Made by a program: the position numbers and the translations under genes
Shown here: positions 25,674 to 34,164 of the stretch, in pieces
Position numbering within the stretch: the first letter of the stretch is position 1
How the letters are laid out: each line of letters starts with the position of its first letter
Notes under the pieces: generated by a model
What the model saw: only the letters and a program-made list of their open reading frames with translations
Told to the model about the DNA's origin: nothing
Database searches by the model: none
DNA from: Phenylobacterium soli
GTDB lineage: Bacteria; Pseudomonadota; Alphaproteobacteria; Caulobacterales; Caulobacteraceae
Length of the DNA: 64,000 bases
Direction: 5' to 3'
NCBI RefSeq assembly: GCF_003254475.1
Contig: NZ_QFYQ01000001.1
Location: forward strand, 2,232,001 to 2,296,000

Positions 25674-25858
25674 GGCGTACTCCTACTGGAGACGCAGCTA
25701 CCCCGGGCATGATCGCCAAGCTGCGTCAGTAGGCCCAGACTCGATGTCCTATGTTATTGTTCGGTCGGGATCCGCGCGGCGAAGCGAAGGCTGCGCAACA
25801 CGCCATTTTTCCGTCGGCGGGCCGACGATGAGGCGGACCCGAGCCGCTCGAAATGCGG

Positions 25859-25934
25859 TGGTGCCGGATGCAGGACTCGAACCCGCGACCTTCGGTTTAC
25901 AAAACCGCTGCTCTACCAGCTGAGCTAATCCGGC
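25859..25934 (-). tRNA. tRNA-Thr (anticodon TGT)
   Basis: 76 nt read on the minus strand. Acceptor GCCGGAT (25934-25928) pairs with ATCCGGC (25869-25863); the D-arm is GCTCAGCTGGTAGAGC, the anticodon loop TTTGTAA, and the T-loop TTCGAGT. The discriminator A and a CCA end are encoded (25862-25859). It reads ACA/ACG-type threonine codons. It stands alone, between the RTX gene and the amidase. Confidence 0.95.
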
Positions 25935-26062
25935 CGACCGTGTGGGCACGCCATGCCACGGCCGCCGGCGGCAGGCAACGGCGCGCCTGCGCCCCGCCGC
26001 ACGAGGGCGATTGAGCCGCGCGGCCGGGCGTGCTTGCCTGGGGCGAAAGCGGGAGGGCCGTG

Positions 26063-27466
26063 ATGAAGTTCGAGGATTACCGGAGCCGGGACGCGGTGGG
26101 GCTGGCGGCGCTGGTCGCCAAGGGCGAGGTCTCGGCGGGCGAGCTGCTGGACGTCGCCGTGGCGCGCATGGCCGAGGTCAATCCGAAGATCAACGCGGTG
26201 GTACAGGACCTGACGGGGCGGGCGCGGTCCGAGCCGCCGGCGAAGGGGCCGCTGCACGGCGTGCCCTTCCTGCTGAAGGACCTGGGCATCGCCCTCGCCG
26301 GGACGCCGACGAGCCGCGGCTCGCGCGTGTACGCCAGCACGCCGGCGGCGGCGGACAGCGCGCTGGGGCGGCTCTACCGCGAAGCCGGGCTGGCGATCTT
26401 TGGCAAGACCAACACGCCGGAATTCGGCCTCTGGCCGGTGACGGAGTCGGAGCTCTACGGCCCGTGCCGCAACCCGTGGGACCTGAGGCGGACCTCGGGC
26501 GGCTCCTCGGGCGGGGCGGCGGCGGCGGTGGCGGCCGGGATCGTGCCGGCGGCCCATGCCAGCGACGGCGGCGGCTCGATCCGCATCCCGGCCTCCTGCT
26601 GCGGCCTCTTTGGCCTGAAGCCCTCGCGTGGGCGGGTGTCGTTCGCGCCGGTGGGCGAGGGCTGGGGCGGGGCCTCGATCAACCACGCGGTGACGCGCTC
26701 GGTGCGCGACAGCGCGGCGCTGCTGGACGTGGCCTGCCGGCCGCAGCCGGGCGATCCCTATTTCCTGCCGCCGCCGGAGGTCGCCTTCGCCGAGCAGGCG
26801 AGGCGGGCGCCCCAGCGCCTGCGGATCGGCTTCTTCCCCGGGGCGATGCAGGCGCCGGCGCTGGACCCCGAATGCGCGGCGGCGATGAAGGACGCGGCGG
26901 CGCTCTGCGAGAGCCTCGGCCATTCGGTGGAGGAGGTCACGATGCCCGGGGACGTCGAGGCCATGCGCCTGGCCGCCGGCCTGGTGATCGCCGCCAGCGT
27001 GGCGGCCGACCTGGACGCCGAAGCCGAGCGTCGGGGCCGGGCCATCGGCGAGGGCGAGATCGAGGCCCTGACCATGGCCAACTACCGCCGCGGCCAGAAG
27101 GTGGCGGCGCCGGCCTATGTCCGGGCGATCGCCACGATCCACGCCTACGGACGGGCGGTGGCCCAGCTCTTCGAGACCTACGATGTGGTGGTGATGTCGA
27201 CGCTCGGCCGGCCGGCGATCCCGATCGGCTGGCTGTTCGAGGACCGCGAGCAGATCGCCGAGCGGGTGTTCAGCTACATGCCCAACACCCAGCCCTTCAA
27301 CAACACCGGCCAGCCGGCGATGACCGTGCCGCTCGCCTGGAGCAAGGGGGGCCTGCCGATCGGGGTGCAGTTCGTCGGGCGGACGGGCGAGGACGGGCTG
27401 CTGCTGTCGCTCGCCGGCCAGCTCGAGCAGGCGCGGCCCTGGTTCGACAGGACCGCGCCGCTCTGA
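26063..27466 (+). CDS. Amidase (amidase signature family)
   Basis: 467 residues from ATG 26063, which has a purine-rich GGGAGGG upstream; an in-frame extension to 26030 is unlikely. The Ser-cisSer-Lys triad is visible: the Lys in [12 protein letters not shown], and [36 protein letters not shown] with the glycine/serine-rich signature and nucleophile region. The enzyme hydrolyses amide bonds in the cytoplasm, with GatA-like fold. No gatB/gatC is nearby, so it is a stand-alone amidase of unknown substrate. It converges on the small exported protein at 27480-27902. Confidence 0.9.
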   Translation: MKFEDYRSRDAVGLAALVAKGEVSAGELLDVAVARMAEVNPKINAVVQDLTGRARSEPPAKGPLHGVPFLLKDLGIALAGTPTSRGSRVYASTPAAADSALGRLYREAGLAIFGKTNTPEFGLWPVTESELYGPCRNPWDLRRTSGGSSGGAAAAVAAGIVPAAHASDGGGSIRIPASCCGLFGLKPSRGRVSFAPVGEGWGGASINHAVTRSVRDSAALLDVACRPQPGDPYFLPPPEVAFAEQARRAPQRLRIGFFPGAMQAPALDPECAAAMKDAAALCESLGHSVEEVTMPGDVEAMRLAAGLVIAASVAADLDAEAERRGRAIGEGEIEALTMANYRRGQKVAAPAYVRAIATIHAYGRAVAQLFETYDVVVMSTLGRPAIPIGWLFEDREQIAERVFSYMPNTQPFNNTGQPAMTVPLAWSKGGLPIGVQFVGRTGEDGLLLSLAGQLEQARPWFDRTAPL

Positions 27467-27479
27467 TCGTCCTGGGGTC

Positions 27480-27902
27480 CTAGTCGTCCCAATCCTCGCG
27501 GGCTTCGTGGCGCAGGAAGCGCTCGAGACCGTTCAGGCGCTCGGAGATTTCCCGGTAGTCGCGGCCGGGCAGGACGCGGCCGTGCTCGCGCGCCTCGTGC
27601 ATGGTCTGGCCGCGCGCGTCGGAGAGCATGCCCCAGGCGCGGCGGGACTCGTCGCGGTCGAGGCGGCCCTCGTAGCTCATCCGGCGGATCCAGCCGCCAA
27701 GACGGTCCTCGCGCTGGAGGAGGGCGTCGACCGAGCCGCCACCGAAGCGGTCGTCGCGGTAGTCCCGATAATCACGTTGATAGCCGTAGCCCTGGTAGCC
27801 GTAGGACGGTCCCCATTGCTGGGCGCTGGCGGCGGTAGCCGTGAGGCCGACGAGGGCGGCGCAGGCCGAGGCCGCGGCGAGGACGAGCTTCTTGGAAGTC
27901 AT
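27480..27902 (-). CDS. Hypothetical exported protein, Tyr/Arg/Asp-rich
   Basis: 140 residues. MTSKKLVLAAASACAALVGLTATAASAQ is a Sec signal peptide with an ASA cleavage site. The mature start is low complexity (GPSYGYQGYGYQRDYRDYRDD). A helical region follows, with DALLQREDRLGGWIRRMSYEGRLDRDESRRAW, recurrent in small alphaproteobacterial periplasmic proteins. I cannot name a function. ATG 27902 is preferred over an upstream ATG because the signal peptide begins there. Confidence 0.7.
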   Translation of the reverse strand: MTSKKLVLAAASACAALVGLTATAASAQQWGPSYGYQGYGYQRDYRDYRDDRFGGGSVDALLQREDRLGGWIRRMSYEGRLDRDESRRAWGMLSDARGQTMHEAREHGRVLPGRDYREISERLNGLERFLRHEAREDWDD

Positions 27903-27984
27903 GGCGTTGGCTCCTTCTGGCGCCTGCATCAGGCGTGGAAGGAGACTGGCCGATCCTGGCTGAACGGCCGGCCGGACGGAATTG

Positions 27985-28782
27985 TCAGCTGGCGTTCATG
28001 GCGCCGCCGCGCCGCTGCTGGAGGAGATAGGCGCCGACGACCCCGGTAGCGACGAGGCCGATGAGCAGGGTGGAGACGGCGTTGATCTCCGGATTCACCC
28101 CCAGCCGGACCTGGCTGTAGAGCCGCATCGGCAGGGTTGTGGCGCCCGGGCCGGAGGTGAAGCTGGCGATCACGAGGTCGTCGAGGGAGAGGGTGAAGGC
28201 CAGCATCCAGGCGGCGGCCACGGCCGGGGCGATGTTGGGCAGGGTCACCCCCAGGAAAGCGCGCAGGGGCGTGAGGCCCAGGTCCTGGGCGGCCTCCTCG
28301 AGGCTGCGGTCGAAGGCCTGCAGCCGGGCCTGGATCACCACGGTGGCGTAGCAGAGGGTGACGGTCGCGTGGCTGACGGTCACGGTCCAGAAGCCGCGCG
28401 GCGCGCGGGCCGCGACGAACAGCAGAAGCAGCGACAGACCGAGGATCACCTCCGGCATGACCAGGGGCGCATAGACCATGCCGGAGAACAGGGTGCGTCC
28501 GCGGAAGCGGCCGCCGCGCACCAGGGCCACGGCGGCGAGGAGTCCCATGAGGGTGGCGAGGCTCGCCGAGATCAGGCCGACGCGCAAGGTGACGAAGACG
28601 GCGTCGAGCATCTGGTCGTCGTGGAACAGGGCCGAATACCAGCGCGTGGAGAAGCCGCCCCAGACGGTGACCAGCCGGCTGGCGTTGAAGGAATAGAGCA
28701 CCAGCAGGACGATCGGCGCATAGAGGAAGACGAGGCCTGCGACGAGGGCCGTGCGCGTCAGCCAGCCGGGACCGCGGCTCAC
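27985..28782 (-). CDS. potI: Polyamine ABC transporter permease (PotI-like)
   Basis: 265 residues from GTG 28782, overlapping the preceding permease gene by 4 bp. Six membrane helices are apparent, and the permease EAA motif is EEAAQDLGLTPLRAFLGVTLPNIAPAV. PotC/PotI relatives share YNWTDY-specific systems' downstream ending TLSLDDLVIASFTSGPGATTLPMRLYSQVRLGVNPEINA, which is seen here almost in full. It forms the membrane channel with the PotH-like protein. It is the last gene of the four-gene operon. Confidence 0.9.
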   Translation of the reverse strand: MSRGPGWLTRTALVAGLVFLYAPIVLLVLYSFNASRLVTVWGGFSTRWYSALFHDDQMLDAVFVTLRVGLISASLATLMGLLAAVALVRGGRFRGRTLFSGMVYAPLVMPEVILGLSLLLLFVAARAPRGFWTVTVSHATVTLCYATVVIQARLQAFDRSLEEAAQDLGLTPLRAFLGVTLPNIAPAVAAAWMLAFTLSLDDLVIASFTSGPGATTLPMRLYSQVRLGVNPEINAVSTLLIGLVATGVVGAYLLQQRRGGAMNAS

Positions 28783-29660
28783 GGCAGCAGCTCCGTACGC
28801 CGGCGCTGGATGGCGAGGATCGGGATCACCAGGGTCGCCAGCATGACTATGGCGACGGCCGAGGCGGCCGGCCAGTCGCGGTTGGCGAAGAACTCGGTCC
28901 AGATCGTGCGGCCGAGCGTCAGGGTCTCCGAGCCGCCCATCAGGTCGGGTACGACGAACTCGCCGACCATCGGGATGAAGCAGAGCAGGGCGCCCGCCGC
29001 GACGCCGGGCAGGGACAGCGGGAAGGTGACCCGCCAGAAGGCCTGGCGCGGCGTGCAGCCGAGGTCTTGGGCCGCCTCGATCAGGCTGGCGTCGTGCCGC
29101 TCGAGCACCGCGTAGAGCGGCAGGACCATGAACGGCAGATAGGCGTAGACGAGGCCGAGGACGACGCCGGCGTTGGTGTCGAGCAGGGTGACGGGCGGCA
29201 GGCCGGCGAGGCCCAGCGCCTGGTTCAAGAGGCCGGCCGGCTTGAGGATGGCGATCCAGGCGTAGATGCGGATCAGGAAGCTCGTCCAGAACGGCAGGAT
29301 GATCGCCATGACGAGGGCCTGGCGAAGGCGCGGCCGGCAGCGGGCGACGCCCAGCGCCATGGGATAGCCGATGACCAGGAGGATGGCGGTCGAAACCCCG
29401 GCGAGGCCGAGGCTCGAGAGATAGGCGGAGATGTAGAGGCGGTCCTCGACCAGCCGGCGGTAGGTGGTGGCGTGCAGACCGCGGACGAACTCGGCGAGGC
29501 CGGCGACGCCCTGGTCGAGGCGCAGCTGCGGCGCGTAGGGCGGCATGGAGAGGGTCGTGTGGGACAGCGACAGCTTGGCCACCAGCACGAAGGGCAGGGC
29601 GAAGAACACCGCCAGCCACAGATAGGGCAGGAGGGCGGCGAGCCGGGGCTGGCGCTTCAC
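28779..29660 (-). CDS. potH: Polyamine ABC transporter permease (PotH-like)
   Basis: 293 residues from GTG 29660, overlapping the ATPase stop by 4 bp. Six helices begin with LLPYLWLAVFFALPFVLVAKLSLS. The EAA loop is IEAAQDLGCTPRQAFWRVTFPLSLPGV, and LCFIPMVGEFVVPDLMGGSETLTLGR is the conserved PotB/PotH segment. It pairs with PotI to form the transmembrane channel. Confidence 0.9.
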   Translation of the reverse strand: MKRQPRLAALLPYLWLAVFFALPFVLVAKLSLSHTTLSMPPYAPQLRLDQGVAGLAEFVRGLHATTYRRLVEDRLYISAYLSSLGLAGVSTAILLVIGYPMALGVARCRPRLRQALVMAIILPFWTSFLIRIYAWIAILKPAGLLNQALGLAGLPPVTLLDTNAGVVLGLVYAYLPFMVLPLYAVLERHDASLIEAAQDLGCTPRQAFWRVTFPLSLPGVAAGALLCFIPMVGEFVVPDLMGGSETLTLGRTIWTEFFANRDWPAASAVAIVMLATLVIPILAIQRRRTELLP

Positions 29661-30652
29661 GAGGCGAGGACCGCCGCCGCTTCGGGCGGATAGCTGAGCC
29701 AGACGGTGTCGCCGACCCGGGCGGCCGGTCCGCCGCCGACATTGGATTGGGCGACGAGCACCGTTCGGCCCGGCGCGGTCTGCGCCACATAGACCGTGCG
29801 GTCGCCGAGATAGCCGACCTCGAGGACCGTGCCCTGGAAGGCGCCGGCGGCCGGCTCGGGGGCGAGACGGATGCGCTCCGGGCGCACGCCGATCCAGCCC
29901 TGAGGCGTCTCGAACAGGTTCACCTGGCCGAGGAAGCCGGCGACGAAGCGGTCGGCGGGACGCTCATAGACCTCGGCCGGAGTTCCGACCTGGACGATCT
30001 CGCCGGCCCGCATCACGGCCAGGCGGTCGGCGGTGAGCATGGCCTCGTCCTGGTCGTGGGTGACGATCAGGAAGGTCAGGCCGAGGCGGGCCTGAAGGCT
30101 CTTGAGCTCGAACTGGGTCTCCTCGCGCAGCTTGCGGTCGAGGGCGGCCATGGGCTCGTCGAGGAGCAGGATCTTCGGCTCGGGCGCGAGGGCCCGGGCC
30201 AGCGCCACCCGCTGCTTCTGGCCGCCGGAGAGCTGGTCGGGCTTGCGGCCGCCCAGGCCCTCGAGCTTCACGAGGGTCAGCATCTCGTCGACGCGCGCGG
30301 CGATCCGGGCCCGGGGCGCGCCCTGGGCCTTCAGTCCGAAGCCGATGTTCTGGGCGACCGTGAGGTGGGGGAAGAGGGCGTAGGCCTGGAACATCATGTG
30401 CACCGGCCGGCGGTGCGGCGGCAGGCCGGCGATGTCCTGGCCGGCCAGCAGGATGCGCCCCGCGTCGGGCGTCTCGAACCCGGCGAGCAGGCGCATCAGG
30501 GTGGTCTTGCCGCAGCCCGACGGGCCGAGCAGGGCGAAGAACTCGCCCTCGCCGATGTCGAGGGTGACGTCGCGAACCGCGGCCTCGGCCCCGAAGCGCT
30601 TGGTGACGCCCTCGAAGCGGACCAGGGGCGGCGGCGTCACCGGCTGGCTCAC
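29657..30652 (-). CDS. potG: Polyamine ABC transporter ATP-binding protein (PotG-like)
   Basis: 331 residues from GTG 30652. Walker A GPSGCGKTT, Q-loop MMFQAYALFPHLTVAQNI, signature LSGGQKQRVALARAL, Walker B ILLLDEPMAALD and the H-loop IVTHDQDEA are all intact. A C-terminal TOBE domain (GVRPERIRL) follows at about residue 255. It drives uptake from the cytoplasmic side. The 4-bp overlaps on both sides point to tight translational coupling. Confidence 0.93.
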   Translation of the reverse strand: MSQPVTPPPLVRFEGVTKRFGAEAAVRDVTLDIGEGEFFALLGPSGCGKTTLMRLLAGFETPDAGRILLAGQDIAGLPPHRRPVHMMFQAYALFPHLTVAQNIGFGLKAQGAPRARIAARVDEMLTLVKLEGLGGRKPDQLSGGQKQRVALARALAPEPKILLLDEPMAALDRKLREETQFELKSLQARLGLTFLIVTHDQDEAMLTADRLAVMRAGEIVQVGTPAEVYERPADRFVAGFLGQVNLFETPQGWIGVRPERIRLAPEPAAGAFQGTVLEVGYLGDRTVYVAQTAPGRTVLVAQSNVGGGPAARVGDTVWLSYPPEAAAVLAS

Positions 30653-31770
30653 TTGCCGGTCAGCACCTTCGTCCACTGGCGGTTCACCTCGCGCAGCAGG
30701 CTCTGGTCCTTGGTGGTGGTGATGAACAGCTTCTTGGCGACGTCCGGCGGGGGATAGACGCCGGGATCGTTGCGGACATCGGCCGACAGCAGCGGCGCCG
30801 CGGCGGCCACGCCGTTGGCGTAGTGCGTGTAGTTGGAGGCCCGGGCGATCACCTCGGGCTTGAGCATGAAGTTCAGGAAGGCGTGGGCGGCGGCCGGATT
30901 GGGCGCGTCCACGGGGATGGTGAAGAGGTCGTACCAGACCTGGCTGCCTTCCTTGGGGATGGCGTAGGCGATCTTCACGCCGTTCTTGGCCTCGGTGGCG
31001 CGGGCGCCGGCCTGGAGGATGTCGCCCGAATAGCCGATGGCCAGGCAGATGTCGCCGTTGGCCAGGGCGTCGACATATTCCGAGGAATGGAACTTGCGCA
31101 CGTAGGGCCGGACCTTGAGCAGCAGGTCGGTGGCCGCCTGGTAGTCGGCGAGGGCCTTCGAATTGGGATCCTTGCCCAGGTAGTTGAGCGTGACTGCGTA
31201 CATGTCCTCGGAGGCGTCGAGGAAATAGACCCCGCAGTCCTTGAGCTTGGCGAGGATCGCCGGATCGAAGACCACGCGCCAGCTGTCGACCGGCTGGCCT
31301 CCCAGCCGCTTGGCGATGGCGGCGGCGTTGTAGCCGATGCCGATGGTGCCCTGCATGTAGGGCACCGCGTACTTGCCGCCGGGATCGAAGGCGTTGACCC
31401 GGGCCTCGACCGCCGGGTCGAGGTTCTTCAGGTTCGGCAGCTGGGTCTTGTCGAGCGGCTGGATCGCCTTGGCGGCGATGTAGCGGGGCAGGTTGTGGTT
31501 CGAGGGGACGACGACGTCGTAGCCGGTGCCGCCCTGCAGGGCCTTGGTCTCCAGCACCTCGTTCGAATCGAAGGTGTCGTAGCGGACCTGGACGCCGGTC
31601 TGCTTGGTGAAGTCCTCCAGCAGGGCAGGGTCGATGTAGTCGGTCCAGTTGTAGACGTGGACGACGCCGGTGGCGGCCTTGGACCTGGGCTTCTCGGAGG
31701 GGCCGCCGCAGGCCGCCAGCCCGAGAGCCGCGGCGAGCCCGGCGAGCCTGAACAAACTCCGCATCCGCAT
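30649..31770 (-). CDS. potF: Polyamine-binding protein (PotF-like), predicted lipoprotein
   Basis: 373 residues. The leader MRMRSLFRLAGLAAALGLAAC ends in a lipobox, so the binding protein should be lipid-anchored rather than free in the periplasm as E. coli PotF is. The mature part begins VVHVYNWTDYIDPALLEDF, the canonical PotD/PotF start, and contains QGTIGIGYN and EYVDALANGDICLAIGYSGD. It captures putrescine or a related polyamine for the PotGHI transporter. It is the first gene of the operon; its stop overlaps potG by 4 bp. Confidence 0.9.
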   Translation of the reverse strand: MRMRSLFRLAGLAAALGLAACGGPSEKPRSKAATGVVHVYNWTDYIDPALLEDFTKQTGVQVRYDTFDSNEVLETKALQGGTGYDVVVPSNHNLPRYIAAKAIQPLDKTQLPNLKNLDPAVEARVNAFDPGGKYAVPYMQGTIGIGYNAAAIAKRLGGQPVDSWRVVFDPAILAKLKDCGVYFLDASEDMYAVTLNYLGKDPNSKALADYQAATDLLLKVRPYVRKFHSSEYVDALANGDICLAIGYSGDILQAGARATEAKNGVKIAYAIPKEGSQVWYDLFTIPVDAPNPAAAHAFLNFMLKPEVIARASNYTHYANGVAAAAPLLSADVRNDPGVYPPPDVAKKLFITTTKDQSLLREVNRQWTKVLTGK

Positions 31771-31873
31771 TCCCCCACCCCGGCGCGTGTGGCCGCTCCT
31801 GGCGTCCGTTTATAGGGCGCGTTACAGCCGCGCATAGAGCCCGCGGCGCCCGGCCGCCGCCATAGGAGACTCC

Positions 31874-32224
31874 ATGCCGTCCTGGACCGCAATCGCGCCG
31901 ATCCTGATGCTCGTCGCCTCGAATGTGTTCATGACCTTCGCCTGGTACGGCCAACTGAAGGTCGAGCATCGCGCGCTGTGGCTGATCGTGCTGATCAGCT
32001 GGGGAATCGCCTTCTTCGAATATTGCCTGGCGGTGCCCGCGAACCGGATCGGCCGGCTGGTCTATGCGCCGGCCGAGCTGAAGGCCATGCAGGAGGTGAT
32101 CACCCTCCTGGTGTTCGCCGTGTTCTCGATCACCTGGCTCAAGGAGCCGGTGACGCCGAACCACCTGATCGGCTTCGGCCTGATCGCGGCGGGCGCCTTC
32201 TTCGTCTTCAAAGGCCCGCTATAG
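31874..32224 (+). CDS. DMT superfamily/DUF486 small membrane protein
   Basis: 116 residues with four hydrophobic helices (IAPILMLVASNVFMTFAWYG, LWLIVLISWGIAFFEYCL, ITLLVFAVFSITWL and LIGFGLIAAGAFFVF). The pattern EYCLAVPANRIGRLVYAPAELKAMQEVITL is typical of DUF486 proteins, small drug/metabolite-transporter-like membrane proteins with no known substrate. A GANTC site overlaps the region just before the ATG. It ends 4 bp before the convergent glycosyltransferase. Confidence 0.85.
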   Translation: MPSWTAIAPILMLVASNVFMTFAWYGQLKVEHRALWLIVLISWGIAFFEYCLAVPANRIGRLVYAPAELKAMQEVITLLVFAVFSITWLKEPVTPNHLIGFGLIAAGAFFVFKGPL

Positions 32225-32227
32225 GCG

Positions 32228-33418
32228 CTAGATCAGAGCCTGCACCGCGGCCTTGACCCCCTGGGCGGTGGCCGCCCAGGTGAGGCGCGAGAGGGTGGCG
32301 GCGCCGGCGAGACCCCGGCGGCGGGCCTCCTCGCGATCCTGGTAGGCGGCCTCCAGCGCTTCCACCGCCTCGTCGACGTCGCTCTCGCGCCAGCCGGACA
32401 GCTCGGGCCGCTCGACGCCTTCGCCCTTCACCGGCCCCTGGCGTTCGAGGACGTAGCAGTTGCCCTCCTCGATCAGGTCGAGATGGCCGGTGTTGCGCGA
32501 CAGGATGGCGGGGACGCCGCAGGCCATGGCTTCCATGGCCACCAGGTTGGTGCCGCCCTCGCAGCGGTTGGGGAACAGGGCGACGTCCATCTCGCGCAGG
32601 ATCTGCGGCATCGCCGCGTTCGGCACGAGGCCGATGTCGAGGATCTGGTTTTCGCGGACCCCGTTGGCCACGGCCCAGCCGAAGGCGTCGACAGCGCCAT
32701 CGGGGCGGAAGCGCACCGGCGCGGCGAGGCCCGAGGCGTCCACCGTGCGGGCGACGTGCGGGAAGGGGCTGTGCCAGGCGGTGACCAGCAGGGCGTCGGG
32801 GTGACGCTCGGCGAAGATCTTGAAGGCGGCCAGGGCGATGTCCTGGCCCTTGCGGCGCTCGAGCTTGCCGCCGCTGAACACCAGGAAGCGGTCAGAGAGG
32901 AAGCCGCGGCGCGGCGCGGGGTGGAAGAGGGCCGGGTCGACGCCCTGCAGCACGGTGGTGATCTTCTCCAGGCCGTGGGCGCGGAGCAGTTCCTCGTTCC
33001 AGGTGGAGCCGGCGACGATGCGGTCGTAATCGTGACCCCGGGCCACGGCGTCAGCTGGCAGGCGATCGGTTTCCAGAAACAGCACCGCGAGGTTCGGCTT
33101 GCCGCGCAGGCGCACATTGTGGGCGGCGGGCGAGGAGACGAGCTCGGCGGTGAGGGCGTGCAGCATCGGGCCGGTGCTCTGGCCCTCCTGGCCGGCGTTG
33201 GCGGCGAGCTGGCGGACGAGCTGGGAGGCGGCGCGGATCGTCGGCTCCAGCGCCATCTGGCTGAGCGGATCGAGCGCCAGCATCTTCTGGGAGATCTCGT
33301 GGGCGGGCACGACCTGGAGGTCGGGGTCGTTGGCCAGGTTGAGCGCCAGGTTCAGGCCGTAGATGCCCCAGCCGTGAAAGCTCGTGAGGTTCCAGTTGAT
33401 GACCAGAGTGCGACGCAA
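32228..33418 (-). CDS. Glycosyltransferase (group 1/GT4-like), paralog 1
   Basis: 396 residues if translation begins at TTG 33418. That start is chosen because the product then aligns end to end with the second paralog, which also begins at TTG (RRTLVINWN here, PRTVVINWG there). No ATG lies in this stretch; a GTG at 33472 is the only upstream alternative. The C-terminal half has the GT-B donor site: [34 protein letters not shown], then [30 protein letters not shown] with the EGGTNL and acidic-loop motif of GT4 enzymes. It probably adds a sugar in surface-glycan synthesis. Confidence 0.85.
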   Translation of the reverse strand: MRRTLVINWNLTSFHGWGIYGLNLALNLANDPDLQVVPAHEISQKMLALDPLSQMALEPTIRAASQLVRQLAANAGQEGQSTGPMLHALTAELVSSPAAHNVRLRGKPNLAVLFLETDRLPADAVARGHDYDRIVAGSTWNEELLRAHGLEKITTVLQGVDPALFHPAPRRGFLSDRFLVFSGGKLERRKGQDIALAAFKIFAERHPDALLVTAWHSPFPHVARTVDASGLAAPVRFRPDGAVDAFGWAVANGVRENQILDIGLVPNAAMPQILREMDVALFPNRCEGGTNLVAMEAMACGVPAILSRNTGHLDLIEEGNCYVLERQGPVKGEGVERPELSGWRESDVDEAVEALEAAYQDREEARRRGLAGAATLSRLTWAATAQGVKAAVQALI

Positions 33419-33504
33419 GGACGTGGGGCTCCCGAATATGGCCGGCGTGCGGCGCGGGGTTGTGGCTAGCACGCGTCGGGGCTAACCGGGAGCCAGGAAC
33501 GATC

Positions 33505-34164
33505 ATGACCCAGACCCCAGCCTCTTCGGCCTCGATTTCGTCCGCGCCCGCGTCGCTCGACCGCTATCGCCGGCTGGACGCCTTCCTGCAGCGGCTGCAC
33601 GGCGACATCTATCCCGAGCCGCCGAGCCCGCTGCACACCTCCATCACCCGCCAGATGTTCGAGCGCCTGATGCGGATGCATCCGATCCCGGCGGGGGGGA
33701 AGGTGCTGGACATCGGCTGCGGCCAGGGCGTGGCGCTGGAGGTCTTCAAGGCGGCGGGGCTCGATCCGGTGGGAATCACCCTCGGGCCGGACGCGCAGGT
33801 CTGCCGCGCCAAGGGTTTCAACGTGCTCGAGATGGACCTGTCGTTCCTGGATTTCGCGGACGGGACCTTCGACCTTGTCTGGTGCCGCCACGCCCTGGAG
33901 CACAGCGTCTTCCCGTTCTTCACCCTGTCGGAGATGCACCGGGTGCTTAAGCCGGGCGGGGTGCTCTATGTGGAGGTGCCGGCCCCCGACACCTCGTGCA
34001 ACCATCAGAACAACCCCAACCACTACAGCGTGCTGTGCCAGAGCATGTGGGTCCAGCTCATCCAGCGGGTCGGCTTCCCGAAGATCAACTTCACCGACCT
34101 GAAGTTCACGACCGGCATGGGGCCGGACGTCTATTGGGCATTCACCCAGCAGAAGCCGGGCTGA
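33505..34164 (+). CDS. SAM-dependent methyltransferase (class I)
   Basis: 219 residues. Motif I is KVLDIGCGQGVALEVF, followed by MDLSFLDFADGTFDLVWCRHALEHSVFPFF (motif II with the HALEH block) and HRVLKPGGVLYVEVP. These match methyltransferase domain 11/23 proteins. It lies between two glycosyltransferase paralogs on the opposite strand, so a role in methylating a sugar or lipid of the same glycan is likely. The 3' end overlaps the second glycosyltransferase by 23 bp. Confidence 0.88.
   Translation: MTQTPASSASISSAPASLDRYRRLDAFLQRLHGDIYPEPPSPLHTSITRQMFERLMRMHPIPAGGKVLDIGCGQGVALEVFKAAGLDPVGITLGPDAQVCRAKGFNVLEMDLSFLDFADGTFDLVWCRHALEHSVFPFFTLSEMHRVLKPGGVLYVEVPAPDTSCNHQNNPNHYSVLCQSMWVQLIQRVGFPKINFTDLKFTTGMGPDVYWAFTQQKPG

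Noticed and set aside
25859..25934. tRNA-Thr as an integration site for a genomic island
   Set aside because: No partial repeat of the tRNA 3' end and no integrase gene were seen on either side.
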